Of a stretch of 64,000 nt of DNA, positions 20,547-32,746 are shown one piece after another. The DNA is from Raffaelea ambrosiae (Eukaryota; Ascomycota; Sordariomycetes; Ophiostomatales; Ophiostomataceae). Every line of letters begins with the position of its first letter. Position 1 is the first letter of the stretch. The notes beneath the pieces were generated by a model that saw nothing but the letters and a program-made list of their open reading frames with translations, searched no databases and was not told the origin of the DNA. The stretch lies in contig PCDI01000004.1 in the NCBI GenBank assembly GCA_002778195.1, positions 3,694,226-3,758,225 on the forward strand, read 5' to 3'. The translations under genes were made by a program, and so were the position numbers.

Positions 20547-22259
20547 ATGTCGCCCCGGATTGTCTGGATGAGCCTTATGCTGGGCGCCGCTTCTGCGTCC
20601 CAAAGGTTTCTGGCACCCGAGCAAGACATTGTTCTCTGGGATGGGGAAAATGCAAAGAGCCCGCTCACATGGTTGGGTGCCAACGGCCCATGGGCCAGGG
20701 GACCAAACGTCTTTGGCATCTCGACCGAGGTTCCTGATAACTGCTATGTCGACCAGGCAGTCTACATCTCCCGCCATGGGTCTCGCTTCCCTGACAGCGG
20801 TGCATACAGTCAATGGACTGAAATGGAGTCCCGGGTGAGCTGCATTGCTCCTTTTATATTAAAAAAACCCCCAAAAAAAACCCACGGTTGTATCTCTTTT
20901 TTTGTCCTGTGAAATCTAATTTGCTTCCAGTTCTCGTCTGGCGAGTACACAGCGAGCGGTGCTCTCTCCTTCCTGCCCAGCTGGAAGCCCGTACTGACCA
21001 ACCCGTCGGCTCAGATTGCCATGGAGAGTCCCACGGGCTACAAGGAGGCCATGGACATGGGCTACCAGTTGCGCACCAGGTATGATTTTAGAGTGGCGGT
21101 TTGTTCGTTTTCATTTCATTTGATTTTTGGGGGGGGGTCCACGAACTCCTTGCCAGCCATATACAAGTAAATGCTGACATGCATCAGATACCCACAGCTC
21201 TACAATGATGGCGACGAGCTCTATGTGTGGGCTAACAACTACACCCGTGTGCTGCAGACGGCTGCCAATTTCATTCATGGCTTTCTTGGTCCCAATGCCG
21301 CAAGCCTAGGCAAGCTTGTGTCAGTCACCTCCAAGGGTTTTGTGTCCGCTATTGGTAACTCCCTGTCACCCTCTGACACCTGCCCAAACTTTGTCGACGG
21401 CAATGGCGGCACCGTCCAGCCCCAATGGGATGCCATCTGGCAGGCTAAGGTCCAGGCCCGGCTGCAGAAGCAAATCAAGGGCAACCTCACCCTGACACTG
21501 AGCGACGTCAACCTGATGCCGTATCTCTGCGGCTTTGAGAGCCAGATCACTGGTCACCTGTCGCCCTACTGTGACATCTTCACCCAGGAGGAGCTCAAGT
21601 ACTACCAATACTCCAACGACCTGCGCTACTTCTACGGCATGGGCCCCGGCACTGATCTACCCCAGACCATGATGACACCCTTCCTGGATACCATCGTGGG
21701 CCTGCTTTCGAAGGGTCCCGGCGTCGAGGGTGTGTCGGAGGGCGGCTCGAGCTTTACTCTGCCGAAGCTGCTGGTGTCGTTCCTCAACGATGGTCAGCTG
21801 ATCGAGACGTTGACTGCCAGCGGTATCTTCGACGGCCAGGACGCCCTCTCTGGCACCAAGGTGGATGAAAACCGCCTGTTTATGGGCTCGCGCTTCGTGA
21901 CGATGCGTGGAACAGTTGCATTCGAGCGCCTGAACTGCAAGACCAAGGTCAGCAGCAGCGGATCTCGCAGAAAGACAACACGAGACCTTTCGATCGCTCC
22001 GCGGGCGTCGTGCACCAACGCCACGTTTGTCCGCATCAAGCTCAATGACCAGGTGTACCCTGTGCCGTCGTGCAAAAGTGGTCCAGGATCGTCGTGCCCC
22101 CTGGACGCATATGCAGACTACGTCCAGTCCAAGTACAAGAAGCAGGGAAACTGGGCCACCAACTGCAATGTCACGGCTGAGGGTGCGCCCAAGGTGGTCG
22201 CCGGCGCCAGCTTCTACACGGACTTGACGCAGCCGCACGTGCAAGTCATTGCTCCTTGA
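20547..22259 (+). CDS. Secreted histidine acid phosphatase
   Basis: Exons 20547-20834, 20931-21079 and 21188-22259 join in phase to 502 aa. A signal peptide (about residues 1-18) opens the protein. SRHGSRFPD (75-83) is the RHGxRxP signature, with nucleophile His77 and phosphate-binding arginines. The body with YVWANNYTRVLQTAANFIHGFLG and the RFVTMRGTVAFERLNC segment near the end is typical of fungal acid phosphatases/phytases, which release phosphate from organic phosphoesters outside the cell. The usual HD proton-donor motif reads Asn346-Asp347 (SFLNDGQ); the Asp that donates the proton is kept. Many NxT/NxS sites suggest glycosylation. Two CACGTG boxes upstream suggest phosphate control. 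Confidence 0.9.
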
Positions 22260-23040
22260 TTTGTCGTGGGGAAACTTGGCGATCTCTTAGATGGCAGCAA
22301 AGTAGACAAATGTATGATTGAACTAGTTAAGTGTGTTCTTCTCCTGTTGTTGCCTATGGTACAATGTTCACCGCAAATCGTCACAAAGAGATGACCTGCA
22401 AGTTTCCAAGTAACTACAAGGTACGAGAGCAAATGCAATTTACTCAATGGTCCCAGAAAGCATCTGAAGTTTTCATTTGAACTCATATTAATATTTACTC
22501 ATGGCCACGTCCACGTCTTAACTATTGGGTCGCATCTAATATTATGTCGGCTGTTAAGGCCGCACGGTGGTTAGTGGACACCTACCGATCATTACCCACA
22601 GCGATAGAAACAGTGGCACACCCGAATCGGGATGTCATTCCGAGGCAGCACTACTACCCCCGACCCCCCGTGCCTTCACCAAGTATTTGTCTATCAACAG
22701 TATTGGTGGGATGCATCTCTTAAAACTGGTTGTATTTGTCTACATTTCCCCATTCGCTTTTGCGCCCCGGTATGGTACGTTGCAGTAGTAGAATGTCGAT
22801 CATCTTGTATTGGACGGCTTCAGCGTCTCTTTTGGCAGTGGGTGACCGTCATTTGAAGATTGCATGCAATGCGCAGTTGTACTCGTAGACAATTGGGCCG
22901 AGAGCGACGAACATAAATTCGGCGTGGTCCGCAAGCATGGCTCGCTACCGAATCTGGAAGCTTTTGGGCGGTGCCTTGCAAGCTACAGCAACCAGGACTC
23001 AGCGAACCGAGCCCGGTTCCGTATTACTACAGCTGCAACG
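22260..23040. other. Spacer, nothing recognised
   Basis: No motif-bearing frame; contains the promoter of the EEP-jacalin gene. Confidence 0.5.
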
Positions 23041-24428
23041 ATGAAGTCCACAGCTGTCGCAGCAGTTGCCATCTCGACGGCTGTCCGGGTGGCATCGGCA
23101 GCCACCAGCGGCTCTTTCGACGTCCTCAGCATGAATGTGGCCGGACTGCCAGAGATTCTGCAGAGCAACGATGTGCCTGGAGACAAGACAACGAATGCAG
23201 GCACCATCGGGCAGAAGTTTGCAGAGTACAACTACGATCTGATCCATGTTCAGGAGGTGAGTGGCATCCTGCATTGCCTTTCTGAGCGCCGATGAATCGA
23301 TGCGTCCGCTGACCTCAACCCCTGCAGGACTTCAACTACCATGCCTACATCTACGCCACAGACAACCACACTTACCGCACTGCGACTTCTGGTGGCGCTG
23401 CCATTGGCTCCGGCCTGAACTCCTTGTCCAACTTTGACTGGTTGGACTTTACACGAGTTGGCTGGGATACGTGCTCTGACGCATCGGGAAGTGACTGCCT
23501 GACGCCTAAGGGATTTACCTTTATGCGCCTCAGGCTCGAGAGCGGCATCTACCTGGATGCGTACAATCTGCACACGGACGCGGGCACGGAAACCGGCGAC
23601 GAGACTGCTCGCAACAGCAACTTGGAGCAAGTGGCGGCCTACATTGATACCTGGAGCACGGGCAATGCCGTTCTCGTGTTTGGCGACACCAACAGCCGCT
23701 ACACGCGCACCGCCGACAACATCACCGTCTTTGCCAACCAGAATGGCCTGACGGATGCCTGGCTCCAGTTGGAGCGCGGTGGCGTGGTGCCGACGGCAGA
23801 GTCGCTTTGTGACAACCCCAGCACCACCAATTACTGCGAGACGGTCGACAAGCTCTTCTACCGGGCCAGCCCGCTTCTCAACCTCGACGCCACGTACTTC
23901 AACTACGAGAGCAGCAAGTTCCTCAGCTCCACCGGAACCATCCTGTCGGACCACAACCCCATCACTGTGGCATTCAACTGGTCGCTGACAAGCAAGCTGC
24001 GCCAGTCTGACTACTGGGGCGGGCCGCACGGCGACTGGTTTTCGGATGTGCCGACGCTCGGCAGCAAGACGTCGCCCAAGGCGTCCAAGCTGACCTTTCG
24101 CGGCGGGTCGCGTCTGGACTCGGTTGCCCTGACGCTGACTGACGGGACTGTGTTCACGCATGGCGGAACTGGGGGCAGCGAGAGCTCCTTGGCGCTCGGC
24201 TCGTCTGAGTACTGGACCAGCGCGCAGCTCTGCCAGGGTCAGTACAACAGTCACACGCGCAACTTTTATATCAAGGCCACCACCAGCGCTGGAAACACGC
24301 TTGCTTCTGGTACGTCCACGAGCGACTGCAGCACGTTCACTGCGCCGTCAGGGTGGCAGATTGTTGGCTTTCTGGGACAGGACGGGGATGAGATGGACCA
24401 GCTGGGGTTTATCTTTGCTCCGATGTAA
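23041..24428 (+). CDS. Secreted EEP phosphoesterase with C-terminal jacalin-like lectin domain
   Basis: Exons 23041-23256 and 23328-24428 give 438 aa. Signal peptide about 1-20 (ends VASA). Residues 25 to about 295 are an endonuclease/exonuclease/phosphatase fold. They carry SMNVAGLPE, the metal-binding Glu in HVQEDFNYH, LHTDAG, GDTNSRY (GDxN) and SDHNPI (catalytic SDH), so the hydrolase site is complete. From about residue 301 a jacalin-like beta-prism follows: YWGGPHGDWFSD, RGGSRLDSVALTLTDG, HGGTGGSESSLALGSSEYW and the end IVGFLGQDGDEMDQLGFIF. The lectin part may anchor the enzyme to mannose- or galactose-rich glycans. Substrate (sphingomyelin, inositol phosphate or nucleic acid) cannot be told; non-DNase members often cleave lipids. 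Confidence 0.88.
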
Positions 24429-24713
24429 CTAAAAAGACAGGGCGTTGGATTGTAGTGCAGGCAGTAGTGCAGTTTAGTTAGCGAAATACCAGTGGCGCTG
24501 GTATGGCGTTGTCAGTGCTGACAGCGACACGTGATGCCAGAACACCGCTCGGAGCTTACGAGTACAGTGAGCTGCAGCGCCCAGGCCGACCAAAGTCCGA
24601 GATTCATTGATCGCAGTGGACTTGCCCACCTACTGTGTACGTTCAGGCCACTTTCCATACTACCTCTTCCATACCATCCCAGCACGAACAAGGCACGACT
24701 CAACCCAGCGCAA

Positions 24714-26302
24714 ATGGGATCATCACTGGAAGATCTGAGCAACACATTTATCCTGTCAGGATCGACTACTGCTGAATCAGAGCTGGTTGAGGTCCCAAAG
24801 AACCTCCCCATTGATATCTCGAGGCGACGACAACCCCACAAAAAATCCAAGGCAGGATGCGAGAACTGCAAGAGAAGACGGGTCAAGGTTTGTGAACGCG
24901 ACTGTTGCTGGACTCGACATGGTGTGTTTACGGGCCTAACGTCCTGCAGTGTGACGAGGAATTTCCTTGTTCCAGCTGTCGCCGGAGAGGAGAAGAGTGT
25001 CGGAAGCCTCGGTGGCCGGAGAGCCGCTTTGCTGCAGACCAGACGGCCAGGCCCCCGTTGTCAGCCCTACCAGCCCAGGACGACATCCCCCCCTCTGTTT
25101 CGAGTGTTTCTCCAGCCAACCAGGGCAACGCAGCCGGCTCGGGCTCCGTAGTGAACATGCTCCATCTGAAGCTGTTCCACCACTTTGAGCACCACACCGC
25201 CAAGACACTGCTGTTTCCGGAGCATGTCTGGGCTTCGGCTCTGCAACTCTCTTTTGAATTTGGCTTCCTCGCCAACGCTCTTCTTTGTGTGTCTGCGCGG
25301 CACCTGGCTGATTTGAACCCTTCAGATCCTGCCTACCCGGCAGCAGCTGCCAGCCATCTCTGCCAGGCACTGTCTGGCTTCCGAAAAGAGATCTCCAGGA
25401 GCTTCTCGTCAACGCATATTGATGTCTTCGTTGCAACCAGTCTCTTGTTACAGTTCGAGCTATGGACGAGCACCGACTTCTTCTCCCATCCGCAGTTCTT
25501 AATTTCTACACCGACCAGTGCCATAGGTACTAGCACTAGCACCAGCACCGGTGCTGCCACTGGGCCCAAATTTGACATGTCAAGAGACCGCCTCTTTGCA
25601 TTCAGTGCGAGCCTCAAGTCGGTCTTCTTGGAATGCGTCCCGCAGCTGCTGGGGCAGAAGTCTGCATTTGTACCTGTCCTACAACACAACCCCATCCACT
25701 TCCTGACAGCAGCAGCGCAAATCAGTGTCAACACGATGGCCGACTACCAAAAGTACTTTAGCCAATGGCAGCCTGCAGGGTCCCTAAGGGTTGTTGACGA
25801 TCCTTTAGAGAACCAGCTCCCGTCATTCACGAGGTGCCAGGCGCCAAATACACATTGGGTTGAACGCCAACTGGAGTTTTCAGACGACCCAGTTCATTGT
25901 GCTGAAGACGGGTATTTGCCAGCAGTCGATCGGGTGTGTCTCATTTTATCATTCCTTCCAGAAAATAGCCCCCCTCGCACTGTGGATGCAGACCTCATCT
26001 ACGAGTTGGCCCGATATGTCTTTTCGTTTCCTGTCTTGTGTCGGGGCTCATTTTGCACTATGGTACAGACGAGCAATCCCAAGGGTCTTATTCTGCTTTA
26101 TCACTTCTACAGAGCCGTACGCCAACTGCTTCCTCGGGAAGGTTGCTGGTGGCTCTACGGACGTGCCACTGTGATGGAGAACGCATTGGGCAATTGGCTG
26201 AAGAGCTTGTTGCCAGCCGCCGAACAGCAAGACAGTCTCACTGATCTTGCGGTGTCTGGAAAACCCTGCCCGATAAGTCCGATCAAAAGCACCGGGGAAT
26301 AA
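24714..26302 (+). CDS. Zn2Cys6 transcription factor, Upc2/sterol-regulator-like
   Basis: Exons 24714-24887 and 24950-26302 give 508 aa. The binuclear zinc cluster has Cys49, 52, 59, 65, 68 and 75 (CENCKRRRVKC), split by the intron just before Cys59, and is preceded by the basic stretch PHKKSKAG, as in Upc2/Ecm22-type proteins. The C-terminal region starts LHLKLFHHFEHHTAKTLLF and contains LLCVSARHLADL, the pattern of the fungal-specific ligand/regulatory domain of that group. A Ser/Thr-rich segment (TSTSTGAATG) lies mid-protein. It is a nuclear regulator whose target may be the adjacent SDR gene, 350 bp downstream in the same direction. Target genes are inference. Confidence 0.88.
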
Positions 26303-26649
26303 CAGCATGCCGGTCCGGGTAAGCTTCATAGGAACCAACGCAACATCTTGTAAGTGGCGAAAGACGAGGCTGTTGTTTGAGTTCGTATCGCTATTTCTGG
26401 TTTAGCGTCGTTTCACTTCTCGCTGCATGGCGTTGTACATATCACCCAAAGCAAGACCGACAGTGACAGTGACCATATAAAAGGGCACAGAACGTCCTGA
26501 TGTGATTTATCCCCCCCTCCTCTTTGTTTTCTATTATCTGCTCATCTTTCATACTCCCGTACCTTTCATCTTTTTTTCTTCTTCTTTTTTGTGAGGGGGA
26601 AAATCCGTTGCTGTTGTTGACAGAGTCCCAGCTCTTCATTCAGTCAAAA
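26303..26649 (+). other. Promoter of the SDR at 26650
   Basis: Carries TATAAAA at 26476-26482 and a long CT-rich leader (ttttcttcttctt) before the ATG. No gene. Confidence 0.5.
26476..26482 (+). promoter_or_regulatory. TATA box of the SDR at 26650
   Basis: TATAAAA, 168 bp before the start codon, followed by a pyrimidine-rich leader. Confidence 0.5.
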
Positions 26650-27749
26650 ATGGTTGCCCTTACAAATGTCGAGGCTTCCAACAGTCGGCTCGCCGAAACC
26701 TATCCACAAGGCCTCGTGGCCGTGTTTGTTGGGGGTACAAGTGGTGTTGGCGAGTTTACGGTGAAAACATTTGCCAAGTATGCGCAGAATTCACGGGTTT
26801 ACATTGTCGGCCGCTCTCGCGAGTCTGCCGAAAGTATCATCACCGAATGCAAGAGTATGAACACGAGCAACAATTTCGAGTTTCTCGAGGCGGATGTGAG
26901 CCAGATCAAGGCGGTCGACAATGCTTGCCGAATAATCAAGGAACGAGAGCCGTCCATCAATGTTCTCTTCCAGTCTCAGGGGACTATGAACTTCAAAGCC
27001 AGTAAGATGGGCGCACAATGTCTGGCAAGTTTGGAATCGACCAATGACACGCATGTGCTAATTTGACGTGAATTTCAGAAACGGCCGACGGGCTTCCCCT
27101 CTCCTCAACTCTCTTCCTGCACTCCCGTATCCGCTTTATTCTGAATCTTCTTCCTCTGCTCCAAGCGAGCAACACTCTCCGACGTGTCGTAAGCGTTGGA
27201 GCAGCAACATTCGAAGGCCCCATCGACACTACCAACATACCCGGCGTGGGCTTTTGCATGCCCAAATCCCGAGGCCAGATGGCTTCGTGCATGACCCTCC
27301 TTCTGGAGAGGATTGCCCGCCGTGCTCCCGGTGTCGGGTTTGTCCACGATGTCCCGGGCGTCATACAAAGCAAAATTACCCGAGACGCTACGGGAATCTT
27401 CCTCCATTGCCTCATTGCCGTGAGCAAGGTGCTGGGGTCGTTGCTTTACACGCCACCTATTGAATGTGGAGAAATGCATCTATTTTATTGCACCAGCGCC
27501 AGATTTGCGCCCGCCCAAAGCCAATTGGCGTCCAGGGGCGTCCCGCTTAGCGAGCCAGTGACCGTGGCTAGGAGCATCGCCGGGAAAGCTGGCGGTGGCA
27601 TGTACTCCGTGGACACGAAGGGCGAAAGCGCACCGCCGGCAGTCGAGAAGCTCATTCAGGACTTCCAAGACAACGGCACGGCTGACAAAGTGTGGGATTT
27701 CTTGTTCTCTGATTTCAAGAGGATTACTGGGACCGAGAAAATGGCGTGA
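26650..27749 (+). CDS. NAD(P)-binding SDR-like oxidoreductase
   Basis: Exons 26650-27001 and 27079-27749 give 340 aa. GGTSGVGE (28-35) is the cofactor turn. VYIVGRSRESAESII and FLEADVSQIKAVDNACRIIKE follow the Rossmann order. SRIRFILNLLPLLQ, LRRVVSVGAATFEGPID and APGVGFVHDVPGV are landmarks of a fungal SDR family often encoded next to biosynthetic genes. The usual YxxxK is not visible at the expected place, which is common in this subgroup. Reaction unknown. It sits between two Zn2Cys6 factors, and its 3' end faces the second one across 179 bp. Confidence 0.82.
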
Positions 27750-27928
27750 AAGTCGGCTGGATTCACAATGGCCAAGACACAATGATGGTGCGTCTCTGGT
27801 CCCAGACAAAACTGGCGGCTCGGGTAATGGCGAGGGGGGCCTGCCATCTGATGTATTATAGCGGATACGCCACAGTCATGGAATTCATCAATTGGATCTC
27901 AACCGTGAACGCAGCTGCTTCCAGGGCA

Positions 27929-29471
27929 CTAAGAGATCCTCGCCATGTCAAGAGGCCATATCATGTGTCCCTGCCAGTCAGGAGGGATGACGGACCGAAT
28001 TCCTCGTAGCTCCTTCTTAGCAATAGATTCCCCGGTCCCATCTTCCTTGTCGCCGAGCCACCATACTCCGGTGATTTGGCTCACAGCAGCAAAAAAGTGA
28101 GCCAGGATAACCAACGCCCTGGGGCGCCGCTCAGATACAAAGTCGACAAACTTTGGCGGCACAACCATGGTGAAGCCTTGTATGCGTCGGCAGATGACGT
28201 AGACGGGCTCTTGACGGGTGATGGACTTGTGAATGGAGCCAATGTAGCTGAGGGTTTTCTCGTAGGCGTCGCGCGTCTCATCGTCCCACACGTCGCCTGA
28301 CAGCAGATTCTGCGAAAGAAGGGACTTTAACTGTTCGCGGTTGCTGGGGTCAAAATAGGACTCGTCGAATCCAAATCTAGGTTGCGCAGAGGCGATGGCA
28401 AACATGGCAGACTTTTCGACCTCGCCCGAGTCCATCATAGCGCCGACGCTCATCCAGATGAAGGAGCCTGAGCCGCGGCCGAGTCGTAGCCACTCGACTG
28501 GTGGGGCATACGGATCCAGGTTACGCTCGTCCAGCATCGCGAACGAGTTGATAAGAATCAGCAGCGATGACAGGCAAACGGCATCGGCGATCTCGAGAGT
28601 CATGGTCTCGACCATGCGGCGTTGCTCGCGAATGGCAGAGAGCAGGTAGGTCTGGCGCACATCGAAGAGTTCCTTGTTCTCGGGCTCCTTGCTCAGAAGG
28701 TTGGTTGCGGATTGTGCAAGCAAAGCATAGAGTATATTGTCATGCTTAAGCGCCATTGGGGGCAGCCTCCTGGTCCAGACCTCCTGCCATTCGAGGCTGG
28801 GAGATTGGGGAAACGGAAGGGAGAGATTGAACACAAAATTGAGCATGAGGCGGTGCTCTAACAGGCGCCTGGATCGCGACTCTGGCAGGTTGTAAACCTC
28901 TTCCGACTCGTCCACGCCACTATCGAAGGTGCTGTTTCCGTTAGATGGCCCGGACCAGGATCGTACAACCTCGCCAAACCGGTGGATGTCAGTCTCGACA
29001 TGTTCCCTGGAGGACATGCCGCCTTGATGTCCCTTGGTGTTGGGCGATAGCTCGTCATGGCTGGGGGCACCGTCATTCGGAAACGACGGCGCATCCGGGG
29101 CCGAAGATGCATGTGTCGAAGCGGGTGAGCGAGGGTATTGCTGTCGCGTGGGAACGGTCTGGTCCGTGAGGACGGCGGCGTCGCGTTTGGATTCCGGTCG
29201 AGGAGAAGTCGTCTTGGCTGGCCAGGAGCAGGCTAGGCCTAAGCGCTGGCAGTTGCTGCATACCGGGTGGACTTCGTTACACTATTGTACCCACGGCACG
29301 TATCAGCACACACCCCTTGCATGACGAGGGGGGTCGGCAAGGACCACGGCGGTGTATCGTGTCGTAGCATACCTTTACTCGTCTCGTCTTGCACTTGTTG
29401 CATCCGTTCCGCGACTTGCGATGGCCGACCTTGGCCACGCGACGTGCCGGCGCCGTGCCAGAGGCGTCCAT
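27929..29471 (-). CDS. Zn2Cys6 transcription factor
   Basis: Exons 29471-29373 and 29281-27929 give 483 aa. The intron falls inside the zinc cluster: Cys24, 27 and then 34, 41, 44, 51 (CNKCKTRRVKC, CSNCQRLGLAC). The basic lead HRKSRNG is typical of fungal C6 factors. A Ser/Pro-rich linker of about 70 aa is followed by a regulatory region with LLEHRLMLNFVFNLSLPF, LPPMALKHDNILYALLAQSATNLL and IREQRRMVETMTLEIADAVCLSSLLI, a common C-terminal fungal domain. I chose the ATG at 29471, 20 codons before the first Cys. Earlier in-frame sequence exists but is low-complexity. Convergent with the SDR gene. Targets unknown. Confidence 0.86.
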
Positions 29472-30572
29472 GTTCTTGTTCCTGACGCTGGGAGGCGCCC
29501 TGGGGAGGTAGCGACATAGACTGCAGATGGAATACCCCCAGAGGCGTCGAAGATGACGAGAAGCTAGCTTTCGGGGGTTGGTACTTGTCGACCGGCCCTT
29601 CCGTGATGTCTGCTTTTGGACCCGTGGCAGGCTGCTCCACTTTCCGTCCTGGTGCCGTCTTGGACGTAAGCGACCGTGCTTCGTGAGTTCTCCGCTAAGG
29701 CTGCTGCCTGTAGGCACTGCGTTTGGCGTTCATTCTATGTAACCTCGTGGCAGTTGGCTACAGGGAGGGCGAATCCAGTTGCTCGGAGCTGTTCCGCATG
29801 CGCAAGACTGACCTGGTCTGTGGCGCAGTTGGCGTGGCTAGTGTTGCGCAGCTGCACGTATAAACCCTGCCCCACATAAGTCTGATAGCTTTTCTCTCCT
29901 CTTCTTTTTCTTTGCACGCTCTTTCCACCTTCATTCAGCTCTCTACTATTCGTGAGGTATATCAGCTTCGTGAAGTATCAGCTAGGACCCTGCGGGGGAC
30001 GGGAAGGTTAAAAGCATTGCCTGTAAACTACTGGTAAACCGTCTTCAGCCAGAAGACCATATATCATCACGTGACAACAATTGGCGGGGTTTTGCTTCCT
30101 GGACCGATGTTAATACCCAATCGTCCTCACGAGAGCACTTTGTAAGACAAGATATCGCACCACGTCTAAACCATTCCACGCTCACAACAAATGGCACGCT
30201 TCCCCCTACATTCATGCGATTCATACTGCATGAAGCACCTCAACGTCATTGCTGATTTACTCGTCTAGAAAATGTGTTTGAACAGGCCCGCAAAGTCCTG
30301 CAGTGACAGGTGACAGGGCTAGCATTCAGTGGGTCTAGTCACATTCTCGCCAGCCGATGCCGTCCGAAACCGCAACCCCCCCCCCCCCTTTTTGTCGTGC
30401 TCACTGACTTTTGAGCCTCTAAGAAGCCTGCTCTGTTTTGAAGGCAATTTGTGTTTGTCTTGGGATTGCACCGCCCAAGCCACAAGCTGCACCTGGTATT
30501 CTGTTGTTATATACTAATTAAGAGGCTGTTTCTTTCAAGCATATTTTCCGGGGCCGGTAATTGTCGGACACG
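29472..30572. other. Divergent spacer between Zn2Cys6 and 3-beta-HSD-like genes
   Basis: Contains the palindrome TCACGTGA at 30067-30074 and a C-run followed by a T-run around 30376-30397. No gene is supported. Confidence 0.5.
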
Positions 30573-32187
30573 ATGGGTGCGATGCTGGCCTTCGTGGAGA
30601 GGCATATACTACTTGCTGGTGCTGCGACTGTCTCTGTCGCACTCCTGGCATACCTTATCTTCATCAATTCCTTGCTCAAGGGCGTTCCCGATGACATCCA
30701 GAAGCTGAAGCAGACATGGACCCCGGCCATGTACAAGGACATGTATGCTCGTTTGGAGAAACAACCTATCACCGCCCCGTCTTATAAGGAGCAGCTGCCT
30801 CCCAAGCAGGAACGACGATATGTCGTGACTGGCGGCTGTGGTAAGTCTCGCCAAACTTCCCAGGCTTGCTTCCACGCCTTGTTCTTGTTCTGAACTTCGA
30901 ACTCTGTCGCTTAGGCCTAGTCGGCGGCTACATTGTCCTTCAGCTTCTTGCGCGAGGCCAGTCTCCTGAAGCCATTCGCATTGCAGACTTTCAGAAAATG
31001 CACAGGCACGATATGTTGAACGGCGAGGCCCGCGAAGTCGAGGTCGTTCAGACGGATATTTCGTCGGCTGATTCGACCGAAGCTGCCTTTTCTAAGCCAT
31101 GGCCTAGCTCTGTGGCACGCCTACCACTCACCGTCTTCCACACTGCCGCCGTCATCTCTCCCTCGGATAGGTCGAAAGCCGGTTTTGCCTTATTAGAACG
31201 TATCAACATCCGTGGCACCAAAAATGTGCTCGACGCTGCACGCCGTGCTGGTGCCGACATCTTTGTCTCGACATCCTCGGGGTCTATCAATGTCAAGAAC
31301 GTTCATTTATGGGTCCCCCCATGGCGTTGGAACTCGTGGCCGCAAAACTTTGTCCAGTGTCTAGACGAGTCCGACTTCTTCCAGCCTCTTCGCCCCCGGG
31401 AAGAGTACTTTTGTAACTATGGCGCGGCTAAAGCCATTGCTGAGCGGATTGTGTGCGGTGCGAACAGCCCCAGTCTCCGCACCGGCACCATTCGTCCAGT
31501 TAGTGGGGTCTATGGTGATCCAACGGACAATACGGTCGGTCGTCCTCTAAATGATGAAACCACACCCTCGTTAGTCTTCTCCATACAGGATGTCTCTCTT
31601 CTCCCGTTCGTCCCAATTGACCCTTCTGCACTAGGTGGACATTCAACGTCGCGAATTCTTTCGTGCACGGGGCCAACTGCGCCATAGCCCATCTACACTT
31701 TGAGCAAGTGTTACTTTCTCCTGCTTCATCGTCATCGCCGCAGGCAGGGCGTCCATTCGCTGTCACGGACCCAAATCCGCCCCTCCAATTTCAAGACCTC
31801 TGGGCTGCATTGCAGGACCTGGCAGTAACACCATTTCGTGTCATTGCCTTACAACCAGCAGTTATGCTGGTCTTCTCGTATGGTGTCGAGGCGTACATCT
31901 CGCTCCGTGAGAAAATTCCATTTCTGGCCAAAGCTCTGCCGCCCGTCACGGGAGATCTGAAGCACCTGCAGCCGCCTTTGTTCAGCATTGTGACCCATAT
32001 TTATTCGACCAATGAGGCCATCAGCAAATCGGTAAAAGATGGTGGACTAGGATTCCGTGGTATCATGACGACATTAGAGGGTGTTGTTCAGGAAGTGCTG
32101 GATTGGAATCGAGAACACGAAGACCGAGATATGCAAAATTGGACAAAGTATCGGTCTAGTGTTGCCTCGGCTGATGACCAGCAGTAG
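30573..32187 (+). CDS. Membrane-anchored 3-beta-HSD/epimerase family protein
   Basis: Exons 30573-30840, 30915-31569 and 31635-32187 join in phase to 491 aa. A hydrophobic anchor (about residues 10-35, AAATV-type stretch then YLIFI) is followed by a linker and RYVVTGGCGLVGGYIVLQLL, an extended-SDR NAD-binding site whose Gly codon is split by intron 1. NIRGTKNVLDAARRAGADIFVSTSS and YGAAKAIAE give the Ser and Tyr-Lys of the active site. The order matches sterol-4-alpha-carboxylate 3-dehydrogenase (Erg26)/3-beta-HSD relatives, but the anchor and long C-terminus suggest a paralogue rather than Erg26 itself. Likely an ER membrane enzyme acting on a sterol or other lipid alcohol. The second donor, GTTAGT, is a less common form. 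Confidence 0.83.
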
Positions 32188-32746
32188 CGGCCGTTGGTGT
32201 CCCAACGCTCTTGTTACTTACTGGCCGGATCGAAAACTAGATCATCGCGATAAGAACTGTCAGCCTCTCATAAGCCCAGAAGCATGCTGTTCTATGCTGG
32301 TCTGTCTTGCATGTACCCTGCCCCGTTAAGAGCAAGACTTTTAGTTCTGTTTGAGTTAGTGTCGTTTCCTGATCTGAGGGGGTGTATAAAATCGGTATGC
32401 TTTAGAGGAAGAAAACATGAAAAGAAAGAAGAAAAAAAGAAGAAGGGGAGAAACGGCAAAATAGTAAATAAAATTAAAATAAAATAAAATAAAAGCATTA
32501 AGAAAAAAAAAGAAAAAAAAAAGAATAGAAAAGAGCTATATTCTTGCGAGAATAAAAAAACCAGCCTGATAACATTGCCGTAAAAGACCTCGCAATAAGT
32601 CTATGCCCCCAATAATTACAATTCCTCAAGTTGATCTGCGCCTCCATCATACCACGGTCCATCATAAGTTTTTTTAGAAGGAATTCCCAGATAAGAAAAA
32701 GAATAAAAAATCACAAATATTAGCCAGGAAACCAAAATAAATCGGC
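32188..32746. other. AT-rich convergent spacer
   Basis: The 3' regions of two convergent genes. A purine/A-rich block at about 32405-32565 holds repeated AAAAT and A-run units. Its minus-strand frame at 32292-32498 is low-complexity and not a gene. Confidence 0.6.

Noticed and set aside
30573..32187. Erg26 of the core sterol pathway
   Set aside because: Family matches, but the N-terminal anchor with linker and the long C-terminus suggest a paralogue; not enough to assign the symbol.
32292..32498. Phe-rich minus-strand frame
   Set aside because: Produced by an A-rich low-complexity block.
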